Source: CAWBJO01 sp963789175 (GTDB lineage: Bacteria; Pseudomonadota; Alphaproteobacteria; Rhizobiales; Aestuariivirgaceae). Taken from it: a DNA stretch of 64,000 nucleotides. The stretch's first letter is position 1. Every line of letters begins with the position of its first letter. Positions 7,909 to 19,821 of the stretch are shown here, piece after piece. The DNA is taken from NCBI GenBank assembly GCA_963789175.1, contig CAWBJO010000003.1, forward strand, positions 166,264 through 230,263. The letters run 5' to 3'. The notes below the pieces were generated by a model. The model was given only the letters and a program-made list of their open reading frames with translations, was not told the DNA's origin and made no database searches. The position numbers were made by a program, and so were the translations under genes.

Positions 7909-10524
7909 TCATGATTCCGCGACGGCGCCGGCAACCACGACATTGGCGATGCGGTCGGGAACGACGATGACCTTCTTGACCGGCCGGCCGGCCACGACCT
8001 TGCGGACATTGTCGAGTTCCAGGACCATGGACTCGACCTCCGAGGGGGCGAGACCCTTGCGGATGGTGATCTCGTCGCGGCGCTTGCCGTTGACCTGGAC
8101 GGCGATGGTGACGGTATCGTGCTCGAGGAGGACGGGATCGGCGGCCGGCCACGGGGCATGAACCGCCAGTCCCTGCATTCCCAGGGCCTTCCAGCACTCC
8201 TCGGCCAGATGCGGCATCATGGGTGCGAAGAGCTGGACCAGGATCGTCGCGCCCTCACGGAGCGCATCCGTCAATGGCCGCGACCCGGAGGCGCGCGGCA
8301 GGTCGGCGGACAGGCTGTTCACGAGCTCGTAGACGCGGGCGATAGCGCGGTTGAAGCGGAGGCCCTCGATGTCGCGACCGACCAGATCGAGGGCCTGATG
8401 AACCGCTTGGCGCAAACCATGGCTCGACGGGTCGGCACGAGCGGGTGAATCACCCGGACTGGAGAGCGCGGCGATGTCGTTGACGAGGCGCCAGACGCGC
8501 TGGGTGAAGCGCCAGGCGCCGTCGACGCCGCCTTCCGTCCACTCGATGTCGCGCTCGGGCGGCGTATCGGACAGCATGAACCAGCGGGCGGTATCGGCGC
8601 CGTAGCGATCGATGATGGTTTCCGGGTCGACGACATTCTTCCTCGACTTCGACATCTTCTCGGCCGGCCCGATGGTCAGCGGCTCGCCATCGCGGGCGCG
8701 AACGGTCGCGCCGTCCTTCAGGGCCGCCTCGGCGGGCTCCACCCATTCGCCGCCCGTCGTCCGAAAGGTCTCGTGGATGACCATGCCTTGCGTGAAAAGG
8801 CTCGCGAAAGGCTCGTCATGCGACAGGCGGCCGGTGCGTTTCATGGCGCGGGTGAAGAACCGCGAATAGAGAAGATGCAGGATCGCATGCTCGACGCCGC
8901 CGATATACTGGTCGACCGGCATCCAGTAGCGGACGGCGGCGGGATCGGTCGGGGTGCTCGCATGCGGTGCGCAGAAGCGGGCGAAGTACCAGGCCGAATC
9001 GACGAAGGTATCGAATGTATCGGTCTCGCGCTGGGCCTCGCCGCCGCAAGTCGGACACTTCACGTGCTTCCATGTCCGGTGACGGTCGAGCGGATTGCCG
9101 GGCGCATCGAAGGTGACGTCGTCGGGAAGGACCACGGGAAGCTCGGACTTGGGAACCGGCACGGCGCCGCACGACGGGCAGTGGATGATGGGGATGGGAC
9201 AGCCCCAATACCGCTGGCGGGAAATTCCCCAATCGCGCAGGCGGTAGTTGGTGCGCCGTTCACCCAGGCCGCGTTCCTCCAAGCGCCGGGCGACCGCTTC
9301 CTTCGCATCGGGAACCGACAGTCCGTTCAGGAAATCGGAATTGATGAGGACGGCGCTGCCGCCGTCCTTGTCAAGATAGGCTTCATCGGCGATGGCGAAG
9401 GTGCGAGGATCGGCATCGGCGGGCGCTACGACGGGAATGACCGGCAGATTGTAGTTGCGCGCGAATTCGAGGTCGCGCTGGTCATGGGCCGGGCAGCCGA
9501 AGATCGCACCCTCGCCATAGGCCATGAGAACAAAGTTCGCCGCAAAGACGGGCAGGCGCACGTCGGCGCGAAACGGATGGCGGGCATAGAGACCGAGGAA
9601 CACGCCCTTCTTCGGCGCCCTCTCGATCGCCTCCTCGCTCGTGCCGAGAGACTCGCATTCGCGCCGGAAGGCGGCGACCTCGGGCGAGCGTTCGGCGAGC
9701 GAACGCGTCAACGGATGGTCGGACGACAGGGCGCAGAAGGTGGCGCCGAAGATGGTGTCGTGCCGCGTCGTGTAGACGGGAAGCTCGCTCAGGTTCCTGC
9801 CGTGCTCGTCCTCGATCGCAAAGCGGAAGCGCAGGCCCTCGGACTTGCCGATCCAGTTCTGCTGCATCAGGCGAACCTTCTCCGGCCAGCGCGTCAGGCC
9901 ATCGAGGGCGGCCAGCAGCTCCTCGGCATAGAGGGTGATCCGGAGGAACCACTGGGCAAGCTCGCGCTTCTCGACCGGGGCGCCGGACCGCCAGCCGCGG
10001 CCGTCGATTACCTGCTCGTTGGCGAGCACGGTCCGGTCGACGGGATCCCAATTGACCTGCGATACCTTGCGCTCGACGAGACCGGCGGCGAGAAAATCGA
10101 TGAACATCTCCTGCTCATGCCGATAGTAGGAGGGTTCGCAGGTGGCGATCTCGCGATTCCAGTCGATCGACAGGCCCATGGACTTGAGCTGCCGTCGCAT
10201 GGTGGAGATGTTCTCGTAGGTCCACCCCTTGGGATGCACACCCTTTTCCATGGCGGCGTTCTCGGCCGGCATGCCGAAGGCATCCCAACCCATGGGATGC
10301 AGAACGTTGTAGCCGCGAGCGCGCATGTAGCGGGCGATGACGTCGCCCATCGCGTAGTTGCGCACATGGCCCATGTGGATGCGTCCGGACGGATAGGGAA
10401 ACATCTCGAGCACGTAGTATTTCGGCTTGGACGTGTCGGCGGAGGCTTCGAAACAGCGAAGCTCATCCCACAGTTTCTGCCAGTGCGGCTCGGCATGTCG
10501 GTGATTGTAGCGCTCGACGGCCAT
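7909..10524 (-). CDS. leuS: Leucine--tRNA ligase
   Basis: 871 residues, full-length class I synthetase. The HIGH-type motif is HMGH within PSGRIHMGHVRNY (about residues 46-58), and the KMSKS loop is present as EKMSKSRKN near residue 623. The CP1 editing domain, with VYTTRHDTIFGATF and later GCPAHDQRD, lies between them. Zinc-like cysteine pairs CPSCG and CPTCGG occur in the middle. The C-terminal anticodon-binding and LeuRS-specific domains are intact. It is divergent from the yggS-like gene, and the roughly 115 bp between the starts must hold both promoters. Confidence 0.98.
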   Translation of the reverse strand: MAVERYNHRHAEPHWQKLWDELRCFEASADTSKPKYYVLEMFPYPSGRIHMGHVRNYAMGDVIARYMRARGYNVLHPMGWDAFGMPAENAAMEKGVHPKGWTYENISTMRRQLKSMGLSIDWNREIATCEPSYYRHEQEMFIDFLAAGLVERKVSQVNWDPVDRTVLANEQVIDGRGWRSGAPVEKRELAQWFLRITLYAEELLAALDGLTRWPEKVRLMQQNWIGKSEGLRFRFAIEDEHGRNLSELPVYTTRHDTIFGATFCALSSDHPLTRSLAERSPEVAAFRRECESLGTSEEAIERAPKKGVFLGLYARHPFRADVRLPVFAANFVLMAYGEGAIFGCPAHDQRDLEFARNYNLPVIPVVAPADADPRTFAIADEAYLDKDGGSAVLINSDFLNGLSVPDAKEAVARRLEERGLGERRTNYRLRDWGISRQRYWGCPIPIIHCPSCGAVPVPKSELPVVLPDDVTFDAPGNPLDRHRTWKHVKCPTCGGEAQRETDTFDTFVDSAWYFARFCAPHASTPTDPAAVRYWMPVDQYIGGVEHAILHLLYSRFFTRAMKRTGRLSHDEPFASLFTQGMVIHETFRTTGGEWVEPAEAALKDGATVRARDGEPLTIGPAEKMSKSRKNVVDPETIIDRYGADTARWFMLSDTPPERDIEWTEGGVDGAWRFTQRVWRLVNDIAALSSPGDSPARADPSSHGLRQAVHQALDLVGRDIEGLRFNRAIARVYELVNSLSADLPRASGSRPLTDALREGATILVQLFAPMMPHLAEECWKALGMQGLAVHAPWPAADPVLLEHDTVTIAVQVNGKRRDEITIRKGLAPSEVESMVLELDNVRKVVAGRPVKKVIVVPDRIANVVVAGAVAES

Positions 10525-10638
10525 CGGCCCGGCATGTCCCCAGTTCTGCCCAATCCTTCGGCCTGCCTACCAATACTTGCACCCCGCCGCAAGCTCGGTC
10601 ATATCCCCTCGAAGCGTTCTCGTTCCGGAGCGGCCGCC

Positions 10639-11325
10639 ATGACCGAAACACAGTCCACCGACGCCGCCGAGGGCCATCTGCAGGTGCGCGCCAGGATCGC
10701 CGCCGCCGCCCGCAGCGCCGGGCGCGCGGAGGGAGACGTCACGCTGGTCGCGGTCACCAAGACGATCGACCAAGCCCCCATCCGAAGCGTGATCGCGGCG
10801 GGCCAGGTGGATTTCGGCGAGAATCGCGTCCAGGAGGCGAAGTCGAAATGGCCAGAGCTCAAGGCCGCGCATCCGGCAACGCGTCTCCATCTGATCGGCC
10901 CATTGCAGACCAACAAGGTCAAGGACGCGGTCGAGCTCTTCGACGTCATTCACACCCTCGACCGGCCGAAGCTCGCCGAGGCCATCGCGGCGGAACTCGC
11001 CAAGGGCACACGCCGCCTCGAGCTCTTCATCCAGGTCAACACGGGCGAGGAGCAGCAGAAGGCGGGCATCGGACCGACTGAAACCGACGACTTCATCGCC
11101 CTGTGCCGCGACCGTCTCGCCCTGCCGGTCGTCGGACTCATGTGCATACCGCCGCTCGATGAAGAGCCGGCGCTGCACTTCGCGCTCCTTGCGAAGATCG
11201 GGCGGGCAAACGGTCTCACCCGGCTCAGCATGGGAATGAGCGGCGACCTCGAAACGGCAATCGGACTCGGTGCCACGCACGTGCGGGTCGGTACGGCGAT
11301 TTTCGGGGTGCGGCCCAGCGCCTGA
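10639..11325 (+). CDS. YggS/PROSC family PLP-homeostasis protein
   Basis: 228 residues from the ATG at 10639. The PLP-binding lysine is in VAVTKT (Lys41). The later motifs FGENRVQEAKSKW, HLIGPLQTNK, LSMGMSGDLETAI and VRVGTAIFG are diagnostic for the YggS/PLPBP fold-type III proteins. These bind pyridoxal phosphate without catalysing a known reaction and buffer vitamin B6. The stop is 3 bp from the stop of the convergent L,D-transpeptidase gene. Confidence 0.96.
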   Translation: MTETQSTDAAEGHLQVRARIAAAARSAGRAEGDVTLVAVTKTIDQAPIRSVIAAGQVDFGENRVQEAKSKWPELKAAHPATRLHLIGPLQTNKVKDAVELFDVIHTLDRPKLAEAIAAELAKGTRRLELFIQVNTGEEQQKAGIGPTETDDFIALCRDRLALPVVGLMCIPPLDEEPALHFALLAKIGRANGLTRLSMGMSGDLETAIGLGATHVRVGTAIFGVRPSA

Positions 11326-11328
11326 TCC

Positions 11329-11859
11329 TCAATCGGTCACCGTAAGCAGGGTGCCCTGGCGGCAGTTCGAAAGCACTTGGGCGAGATCGCCAGCGGACAG
11401 CGCGACGCAGCCGGCGGTCGGGCCGTAGCCGGGAAGTGCTAGATGCATGAAGATGGCGCTGCCCCGGCAGGCCACTGGCGGGTCGTCATTGTATCCGAGC
11501 ACGACCACCGCGTCGTAGAGCGCATCGTCCCGCCACAGCTTCTCGCAGCTCGCAGGGTAGGGCAGGCGGACCGGGCGGTTGTAGAGAGGATCGCGCGGGT
11601 CGTCGCACCAGCCGTCGTCGTGGCCGATCTCGGAGACCGGAAGAGCGGTCCGGAGGTGCGGCCATCTTCCGGGACGGAGGAGCAGGCGACGCATGGGCCA
11701 CGAACCGATCGGGGTCGCGCCATCTCCCTCGACCTTGGTTTGCCTAACGCCGGAGCGACCGATGGAACAGGTTAACGCGCCGGCCGGCGTCAGCACGATG
11801 CCGCGGTGCGGCTGCAACCCGTCCGGCCGGACGACCACTTCGCTCCAGGCTTCCGCCAT
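11329..11859 (-). CDS. L,D-transpeptidase (YkuD) family protein
   Basis: About 176 residues from the ATG at 11859, preceded by an AAGGGGG ribosome-binding site. A TTG six codons upstream is less likely. The catalytic motif is visible as IFMHLALPGYGPTAGCVALS, with the histidine followed by the conserved Gly-Cys near residue 149. Members cross-link peptidoglycan (3-3 links) or anchor lipoproteins. No signal peptide or membrane segment is evident, so a cytoplasmic or leaderless form is possible, as in the YkuD-only proteins common in Rhizobiales. Confidence 0.88.
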   Translation of the reverse strand: MAEAWSEVVVRPDGLQPHRGIVLTPAGALTCSIGRSGVRQTKVEGDGATPIGSWPMRRLLLRPGRWPHLRTALPVSEIGHDDGWCDDPRDPLYNRPVRLPYPASCEKLWRDDALYDAVVVLGYNDDPPVACRGSAIFMHLALPGYGPTAGCVALSAGDLAQVLSNCRQGTLLTVTD

Positions 11860-11969
11860 TTCCGACCCCCTTTGCAACCATGCGTTAGACCTTTAACATC
11901 GCGGGCTGCGAGGGCAACCGCATTGCATCCTCCCAAAATTGTCGTCCGCAAGAGGCCTCCTCAAGACCC

Positions 11970-12656
11970 ATGAGCACGACCAAGAAGATTCTGATCGTCG
12001 ACGACGACGACCAGCTTCGCGATTCCCTCAAAGAACAGTTCTCGCTGCACGGCGAGTTCACGGTCCTCGACGCCAACAGCGCGACGAACGGCATCAAGCT
12101 CGTCCGGGGCGAGCATGTGGATCTCGTCATACTCGACGTCAACATGCCGGACATGGACGGCCGCGAGGCATGCAAGATCATCCGCCGCAACGGCTACAAG
12201 GGCCCGATCATCATGCTGACGGCGCAGGGGTCGGATTCCGACATGATCCTCGGGCTCGATTCCGGAGCGAACGACTATGTCGGCAAGCCCTTCCGCTTCG
12301 GCGTGCTGCTGGCCCGCATCCGCGCCCATCTCAGGCAGCACGAGCAGAGCGAGGATGCCATCTTCAAGCTCGGCCCCTACACGTTCAAGCCGAGCGCCAA
12401 GATGCTGGTCACGCCCGACAACAAGAAGATCCGGCTGACGGAGAAGGAAACGTCGATCCTGAAGTTCCTGTACCGGGCCGGAGACCAAGCGGTCGGGCGC
12501 GACGTGCTGCTGCACGAGGTGTGGGGCTACAATGCCGGCGTGACCACCCACACGCTCGAAACGCACATCTACCGCCTCCGGCAAAAGATCGAGCGCGACC
12601 CGTCGAGCGCCGAGATCCTGATCACCGAAACGGGCGGCTACAAGCTCGTACCCTGA
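11970..12656 (+). CDS. OmpR/PhoB-family response regulator transcription factor
   Basis: 228 residues. The receiver domain has the acidic pocket VDDDDQ, the phosphoacceptor Asp56 in ILDVNMPDMDG and the lysine in YVGKPF (about Lys106). A winged-helix effector domain follows, with ETHIYRLRQKIERDP and the C-terminal TETGGYKLVP. No histidine kinase is adjacent, so the cognate kinase is unknown. The neighbouring cyclic-nucleotide-binding gene and xth are the usual companions in Hyphomicrobiales. Confidence 0.95.
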   Translation: MSTTKKILIVDDDDQLRDSLKEQFSLHGEFTVLDANSATNGIKLVRGEHVDLVILDVNMPDMDGREACKIIRRNGYKGPIIMLTAQGSDSDMILGLDSGANDYVGKPFRFGVLLARIRAHLRQHEQSEDAIFKLGPYTFKPSAKMLVTPDNKKIRLTEKETSILKFLYRAGDQAVGRDVLLHEVWGYNAGVTTHTLETHIYRLRQKIERDPSSAEILITETGGYKLVP

Positions 12657-12713
12657 AGCATCGACACGTCATTGGCGTCCGCGTCATCCATGAAACGGAA
12701 TCGGGAGACCCCA

Positions 12714-13169
12714 ATGCGCGTCAAGGCGGACGTAGACATCCTGCGCCAGATCCCGCTGTTCGCCGGCTGCGAACCGGCGCATCTTCAGCTCCTGTCGTTC
12801 TCTTCCAAGCGGGTGGAACTCGGAGCGAACCGCATCCTGATCAAGAAGGGCACCAAGGGCGGGGCGGCCTATCTCGTTCTCGAGGGAACCGCCGAGGTGT
12901 TCGAGAACGCCAACGCGGCGGGCAGCGTGGTGGCAACGGTCGAGGGCGGGGCGCTGCTGGGCGAGCTCGCCATGATCGCCGACCTGCCCTACGGGCTGAC
13001 GGTCAAGACGACCAGCCCCTTTGCGGCGCAGCGCATCGAGCGCGACCTCTTCCTCAGGGTCGCGTCGGAGTTTCCGGAGTTCGCCATGCAGGTCATCCGG
13101 AACATGAACGGGAAGCTAGACCAGTCAGTCCAGGCCCTCGGCAGCGTGAAACGGCTGTTCGAGGGCTGA
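12714..13169 (+). CDS. Cyclic nucleotide-binding domain protein (Crp-like sensor only)
   Basis: About 151 residues from the ATG at 12714, which has a GGGAGA ribosome-binding site. ATGs at 12672 and 12690 are alternatives. It contains a single cNMP-binding beta-roll (LRQIPLFAGCEPAHLQLL, then AYLVLEGTAEVF and LLGELAMIADLPYGLTVKT) and no DNA-binding domain. The glutamate of GELA is conserved, but the arginine of a true cAMP pocket is not obvious. It is probably co-transcribed with the regulator 57 bp upstream. The ligand is unknown. Confidence 0.88.
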   Translation: MRVKADVDILRQIPLFAGCEPAHLQLLSFSSKRVELGANRILIKKGTKGGAAYLVLEGTAEVFENANAAGSVVATVEGGALLGELAMIADLPYGLTVKTTSPFAAQRIERDLFLRVASEFPEFAMQVIRNMNGKLDQSVQALGSVKRLFEG

Positions 13170-13172
13170 CGC

Positions 13173-13976
13173 TCAGGCATCGAGGGTGGCGACCACGGGA
13201 ACATGGTCGGAAGACCGTTCCCAGCCGCGGGTATCGGTCAGAACGGATAGGGCACCGCAGCGGGAATTGAGCCTGCGGTCGAGCCAGACATGATCGAGCC
13301 GTCGGCCGCGATTTGACGCGCGCCAGTCGAGGGCGCGGTAACTCCACCAGGTGTAAAGCTTGCGGTCGAGCGGCACCCTGTCGCGCATGGCGTCGACGAG
13401 GCCGCTCAGCTCGAGGAGGCGCAACAGCCTCTCGGTCTCGGCCGGCGTGTGGCTGACCACCGAGAGCAGCTGCTTGTGCGACCAGACGTCGTTCTCATAA
13501 GGCGCGACATTGAGGTCGCCCATCAGCATCACCGGTTCATTGCGGTGCTGGCCGGGCTTCGAGAACCAGTGGATGAGCTCGTCCATGAATTTGAGCTTGT
13601 GGTCGAACTTGACGTTGCGGTTGGGATCGGGAACATCGCCGCCGGCCGGAACGTAGAAATTGTGGACGAGAATGCCGTCGTTCCGTGCCAGGCGCACCGA
13701 AATGTGCCGCGCATCCTCCTTGCCGCAGAATTGCCGGCTCGTGACGTCGGCGAGCGGAATGCGGGACACGACCGCCACGCCGTGGTAGCCGGCCTGGCCG
13801 TGCTCGGCGATGTGGAAATAGCCCGCCTCCCGGAAGCGGGCGCTCGGAAACTGACCCACCGGGCATTTCGTTTCCTGGAGGCACAGGACGTCGATGTCGT
13901 TCTCGACGAGAAGCCGCAGCGCCAGCTCGCAGCGCAGCCGGACGGAGTTGATGTTCCAGGTCGCAATCTTCAGCAC
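13173..13976 (-). CDS. xth: Exodeoxyribonuclease III
   Basis: About 267 residues from a GTG at 13976, which begins VLKIATWNINSVRLR exactly where family members start. The upstream in-frame residues are not conserved. The Mg2+-binding Glu lies in LCLQETKC, the active-site Asp and Asn in LMGDLNVAPYENDVW, and the terminal His in SSDHVPVVATLD. It acts as an AP endonuclease and 3'-5' exonuclease in base-excision repair. It is convergent with the cNMP-binding gene, with a 3-bp gap. Confidence 0.95.
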   Translation of the reverse strand: MLKIATWNINSVRLRCELALRLLVENDIDVLCLQETKCPVGQFPSARFREAGYFHIAEHGQAGYHGVAVVSRIPLADVTSRQFCGKEDARHISVRLARNDGILVHNFYVPAGGDVPDPNRNVKFDHKLKFMDELIHWFSKPGQHRNEPVMLMGDLNVAPYENDVWSHKQLLSVVSHTPAETERLLRLLELSGLVDAMRDRVPLDRKLYTWWSYRALDWRASNRGRRLDHVWLDRRLNSRCGALSVLTDTRGWERSSDHVPVVATLDA

Positions 13977-14035
13977 AGGCAAGGATCCCGTCGGTGGAGG
14001 GCCATTCCTATTTCGGCCCGGGCCCAAACGCAAAC

Positions 14036-14062
14036 GGGCGCCCGGTCGGGGGCCGGGCGCCC
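14036..14062 (-). terminator. GC-rich hairpin downstream of lolA
   Basis: GGGCGCCCGG and CCGGGCGCCC form a perfect 10-bp stem with a 7-nt loop. Read on the minus strand, the stem is followed by the T-rich GTTTGCGTTTGG, so it could end the ftsK-lolA transcription unit. The U tract is weak. The remaining 14.06-14.26 kb shows no gene. Confidence 0.5.
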
Positions 14063-14259
14063 GGCGCGTTTAAGCGCTTGAAGCGTCGGGAGGGGAAGCC
14101 GACGCGTACTCGCTGTCAGCGGCTGTATGAGCGGGGGCAGTGCAGCCGCCGAATACAGACAGCTTGTACTGAGGAATAAGTAGGGAGCCTGCCGCAGGCT
14201 TTCAACTCACGGCTCACCACGTTTTCGTGAAGCTGAAACCCGAGCCGCAGGCTTGGCCG

Positions 14260-14916
14260 CTAGCGGTTGTTCTTGCGCTTGGCGATCCTGGCCACAAAAA
14301 GCTTGGGATCCGCTTTCACGCCGGCTTCCAGGCGATCGAGGGAAATGGTCGTCCGCTTGCCCTGGGCGTCCTCCACGATCCACTGCGCGAGCTGGTTGCG
14401 ATTAGCGTCGAAAACCAGGACGAGCTGCCCAGGAAGCAGATTGGCCTTGTCCTCCAAAGCGATAGTGGAGATGCCGGCGTTCGTCTCGACACTCACGACC
14501 TTTGCCTCCTCCATGAGGTTGACCTCCTCGGCGAGGAGAAATTTCAGCGGCGTGGTGGCGAGGGGGTACTGATCGGTGGTTTTCTGGTTGCGGTCCTCGA
14601 TGACGACCCAGGTGCCGTCGGAGACGACGAGGAACGGATTTGGCGGCGCATATTCGAACCGGAGGCGGCCCGGCTTGCTCAGGAAGAAGACACCGGCCGA
14701 CACCCGGCCCTTGGGGCTCACCTGGGTGAACTGGCCCTTCAAGGTCCTGAAGCTGTTGAAATAGGTCGAGATCTGCTCAACCGCCTTGAGCTGATCGGAC
14801 GTCAGGTCCGACTGAGCCGCGGCCTCGGCCCGGCCTCCGAGGCCGAACGTCATGACCAGAACCGGGACAAGGACCCGAAGCACGCGCCAACCCGCCTGCG
14901 TCATTCGCATATCCAA
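14260..14916 (-). CDS. lolA: LolA-like outer-membrane lipoprotein carrier protein
   Basis: 218 residues with a signal peptide ending near GRAEAAAQ. Family hallmarks follow: ISTYFNSFRTLKGQFTQVSP, the F-x-L-x-x-P-G-R-x-x-F-x-Y strand as FFLSKPGRLRFEYAPP, and the WVVIEDRNQKTT strand. LolA is the periplasmic chaperone that shuttles lipoproteins from LolCDE to the outer membrane. The gene follows ftsK on the same strand with about 70 bp between, the conserved ftsK-lolA-xth order of alphaproteobacteria. Confidence 0.93.
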   Translation of the reverse strand: MDMRMTQAGWRVLRVLVPVLVMTFGLGGRAEAAAQSDLTSDQLKAVEQISTYFNSFRTLKGQFTQVSPKGRVSAGVFFLSKPGRLRFEYAPPNPFLVVSDGTWVVIEDRNQKTTDQYPLATTPLKFLLAEEVNLMEEAKVVSVETNAGISTIALEDKANLLPGQLVLVFDANRNQLAQWIVEDAQGKRTTISLDRLEAGVKADPKLFVARIAKRKNNR

Positions 14917-14986
14917 CTCACCTTCCGTTCGCGTGGTTTTTGCCCGCGGACTTCATGTCCAATCATAACGGCAGTTTTGGGGCAAC

Positions 14987-17536
<2,550 letters not shown>

Positions 17537-17655
17537 GAAGGGGCCGGACGTGAGCTCCGGTTGCTGGAGTTTCCCCCTGGAGCATCAAAAGTCCGGCAAT
17601 ACAAAGGCTTACTTGGATTCTGAGGCAGGATCATTAATGGCCCGTAAAGACATGG

Positions 17656-18525
17656 CTAGCGGGGCTGACGAATCCGCATCAGGCCCTCCTGGACGACGGA
17701 GGCTGCAAGCTCGCCTCCGGCCGTGAAGATGAGGCCGCGGTTGAAGCCGCGGCTTCCCGAGGAGGAGGGCGACTCCTGTTCGAACAGAAGCCATTCGTCG
17801 GCGCGGAAGGGGCGGTGAAACCAGATGCCGTGGTCGAGGCTCGCCAGCATGAGGTCGCCATCGAAAAGGCTGCGACCCTGGGGGAGAAGCGCCGCGTCGA
17901 TCAGGTTGAGGTCGGAAGCATAGGCGAGGGTGCAGAGGTGGAGCATCGGATCGGCGGGAAGGCGGCTCAACGCACGCAGCCAGATGTGTCGTACGGTCGA
18001 GCGCCGAAGGGACGGATTGACGAAGCCTTCGGGATCGACGGGCCGCAGCTCGACGGGCCAGCGGCGCTGGAAAAAATGCTTCATGGCGGGTGGCATGATC
18101 GACCCGTAGTCGCGCAGGAGGGCCTGCTGGTCGGGAAGGTCGTCCGGTCGGCGGACATCGGGCATGGGCACCTGATGCGCGAAGCCGGTTTCCTCCAGGT
18201 GGAAGGACGAAGACATCGTGAAGATGATCTCGGCTTCCTGCCGGGCGACCACGCCGCGGGTCGTGAAGCTCTTGCCGTCGCGAAAGCGATCGACGGAATA
18301 GTCGATCGGCAGTTTCGGGTCGCCGGGGCGGAGGAAGTAGCCATGCAGAGAATGGACATGGCGCTCGGCCTCGACGGTGGCGAGGGCGGCGGCCAGGGCC
18401 TGCGCCACCACCTGGCCGCCGAAGACCCGCTTCCAGCCCATGTCCGGCGTCCGGCCACGAAAACAGTCCGTGCCGCGTTCCTCGAGCGTCACGACATCGA
18501 TCAATTCGGCAACCGCGTCCCTCAT
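17656..18525 (-). CDS. tesB: Acyl-CoA thioesterase II
   Basis: About 289 residues from the ATG at 18525, preceded by a GGAAGGGG ribosome-binding site. Upstream in-frame residues are non-conserved and lie antisense to ubiH. The double hot-dog fold is recognisable from RVFGGQVVAQALAAA, HSLHGYFLRPGD, the catalytic-region segment LASLDHGIWFHRPFRADEWLL, and SRGFNRGLIFTAGGELAASVVQEGLMR. It hydrolyses medium- and long-chain acyl-CoAs. It is divergent from the ubiH-type gene. Confidence 0.95.
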   Translation of the reverse strand: MRDAVAELIDVVTLEERGTDCFRGRTPDMGWKRVFGGQVVAQALAAALATVEAERHVHSLHGYFLRPGDPKLPIDYSVDRFRDGKSFTTRGVVARQEAEIIFTMSSSFHLEETGFAHQVPMPDVRRPDDLPDQQALLRDYGSIMPPAMKHFFQRRWPVELRPVDPEGFVNPSLRRSTVRHIWLRALSRLPADPMLHLCTLAYASDLNLIDAALLPQGRSLFDGDLMLASLDHGIWFHRPFRADEWLLFEQESPSSSGSRGFNRGLIFTAGGELAASVVQEGLMRIRQPR

Positions 18526-18594
18526 CGTCCCCTTCCAGCGGCGCGACACCGACCGCGTTGTCTCGATGATGCTTTGCCAATAAGACAATGCGCA

Positions 18595-19821
18595 ATGGAA
18601 AAGAGAACCGACATCGCCGACGTCGCCATCGTCGGAGGCGGGCTCGCCGGCATGACCGCGGCTCTCGCCTTCGGCCCGCCAGCGATGCGCACGCCGTTCA
18701 GCGTCGTTCTCATCACGGGGGCGGAGAGGGCGAGCGAAGACGGTCGAGCGTCGGCGATCACGGAATCGTCGCGGCGGATGTTCGAGGTGCTCGGCGTATG
18801 GCGCGATCTCGAACGGCATGCCGAGCCGGTGCGGGAGATCGTCGTCACGGATTCGTCGCTCGGCGCGGCGCGACGCCCGACGCTACTGCAGTTCGCGGGT
18901 TCGGAAAGCGGCAACGCGTCCGCCTGGATCATCGAGAACCGCATCCTGCTCGATGCGATCGAGGCGCGCCTCGGGACGGCCAGTCACGTCGTTCGCAGGG
19001 AGGGAGAGTCCGTCGCCGGAATCACGCAGGCCAATGGGCATGCCGGGCTCGCGACGAGCAAAGGCCGGATCGCGGCGCGACTCATCGTCGGCGCCGACGG
19101 GCGCAACTCCAGCTGCCGAACGATTGCCGGTATCGACAGCTACGGATGGTCCTATCCGCAAACGGCCATCGTGACGATCGTCGAGCACGAGCTGCCGCAT
19201 CGCGGACGGGCCGTCGAGCATTTCCTGCCGGCCGGCCCGTTCGCGATCCTGCCGCTGCCCGGCAATCGATCATCGCTGGTCTGGACGGAGCAGAAGGATG
19301 CAGCGGAGACGCTGATGAGCCTTGACGCGGATGGGTTCGATCAGGCCCTGCGCCTGCGCTTCGGCAACGAGCTCGGCGACGTTCAGGCGATCGGCGGCCG
19401 CTTCGCCTATCCGCTGACCATGTCGATCGCCCATGCCTTCATCGGCGAGCGGCTGGCGCTCATCGGTGATGCCGCCCATGTCGTCCATCCAATCGCGGGC
19501 CTGGGGCTCAATCTGGGCCTCAGGGACGTGGCGGCGCTTGCCGAGGCCGTCGCCGAGGATGCACGATTGGGGCTCGACTTCGGAGCCCGGCCGACGCTCG
19601 CGCGCTACCAGTCGCGGCGGCGGGTCGACACCCTGATGACGGCGGCGGCGACCGACTGGCTCAATCGCCTCTTCTCGAACGACCAGGGGTTCCTGCGGCT
19701 GCTGCGCGACTTCGGGCTCAAGGTCACCGACCAGGCTGGACCGCTCAAGGACCTCATCGTGCGGGAGGCGGCCGGCCTCACCGGCGAGGTTCCGAAGCTC
19801 ATGAGAAACGAGCCGCTCTAG
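18595..19821 (+). CDS. UbiH/UbiF/VisC-family FAD-dependent hydroxylase (ubiquinone biosynthesis)
   Basis: 408 residues from the ATG at 18595. The FAD Rossmann motif VAIVGGGLAGMTAAL is at the N-terminus, the DG motif is LIVGADGRNS, and the GD motif is LIGDAAHVVHPIAGLGLNLGLRD near residue 290, which is the UbiH-family fingerprint. It probably performs one of the aerobic ring hydroxylations of ubiquinone synthesis. Which position is modified cannot be told from sequence, since alphaproteobacteria use varied sets of these enzymes. Its stop overlaps the convergent DUF971 stop by 4 bp. Confidence 0.93.
   Translation: MEKRTDIADVAIVGGGLAGMTAALAFGPPAMRTPFSVVLITGAERASEDGRASAITESSRRMFEVLGVWRDLERHAEPVREIVVTDSSLGAARRPTLLQFAGSESGNASAWIIENRILLDAIEARLGTASHVVRREGESVAGITQANGHAGLATSKGRIAARLIVGADGRNSSCRTIAGIDSYGWSYPQTAIVTIVEHELPHRGRAVEHFLPAGPFAILPLPGNRSSLVWTEQKDAAETLMSLDADGFDQALRLRFGNELGDVQAIGGRFAYPLTMSIAHAFIGERLALIGDAAHVVHPIAGLGLNLGLRDVAALAEAVAEDARLGLDFGARPTLARYQSRRRVDTLMTAAATDWLNRLFSNDQGFLRLLRDFGLKVTDQAGPLKDLIVREAAGLTGEVPKLMRNEPL

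Noticed and set aside
8773..10638. Plus-strand extension of the YggS-like frame by about 600 codons
   Set aside because: The extension is antisense to leuS. The natural start at 10639 matches the family N-terminus.
14036..14062. Hairpin as a replication or partition site
   Set aside because: A GC-rich stem behind lolA with a T-rich flank is better explained as a terminator.
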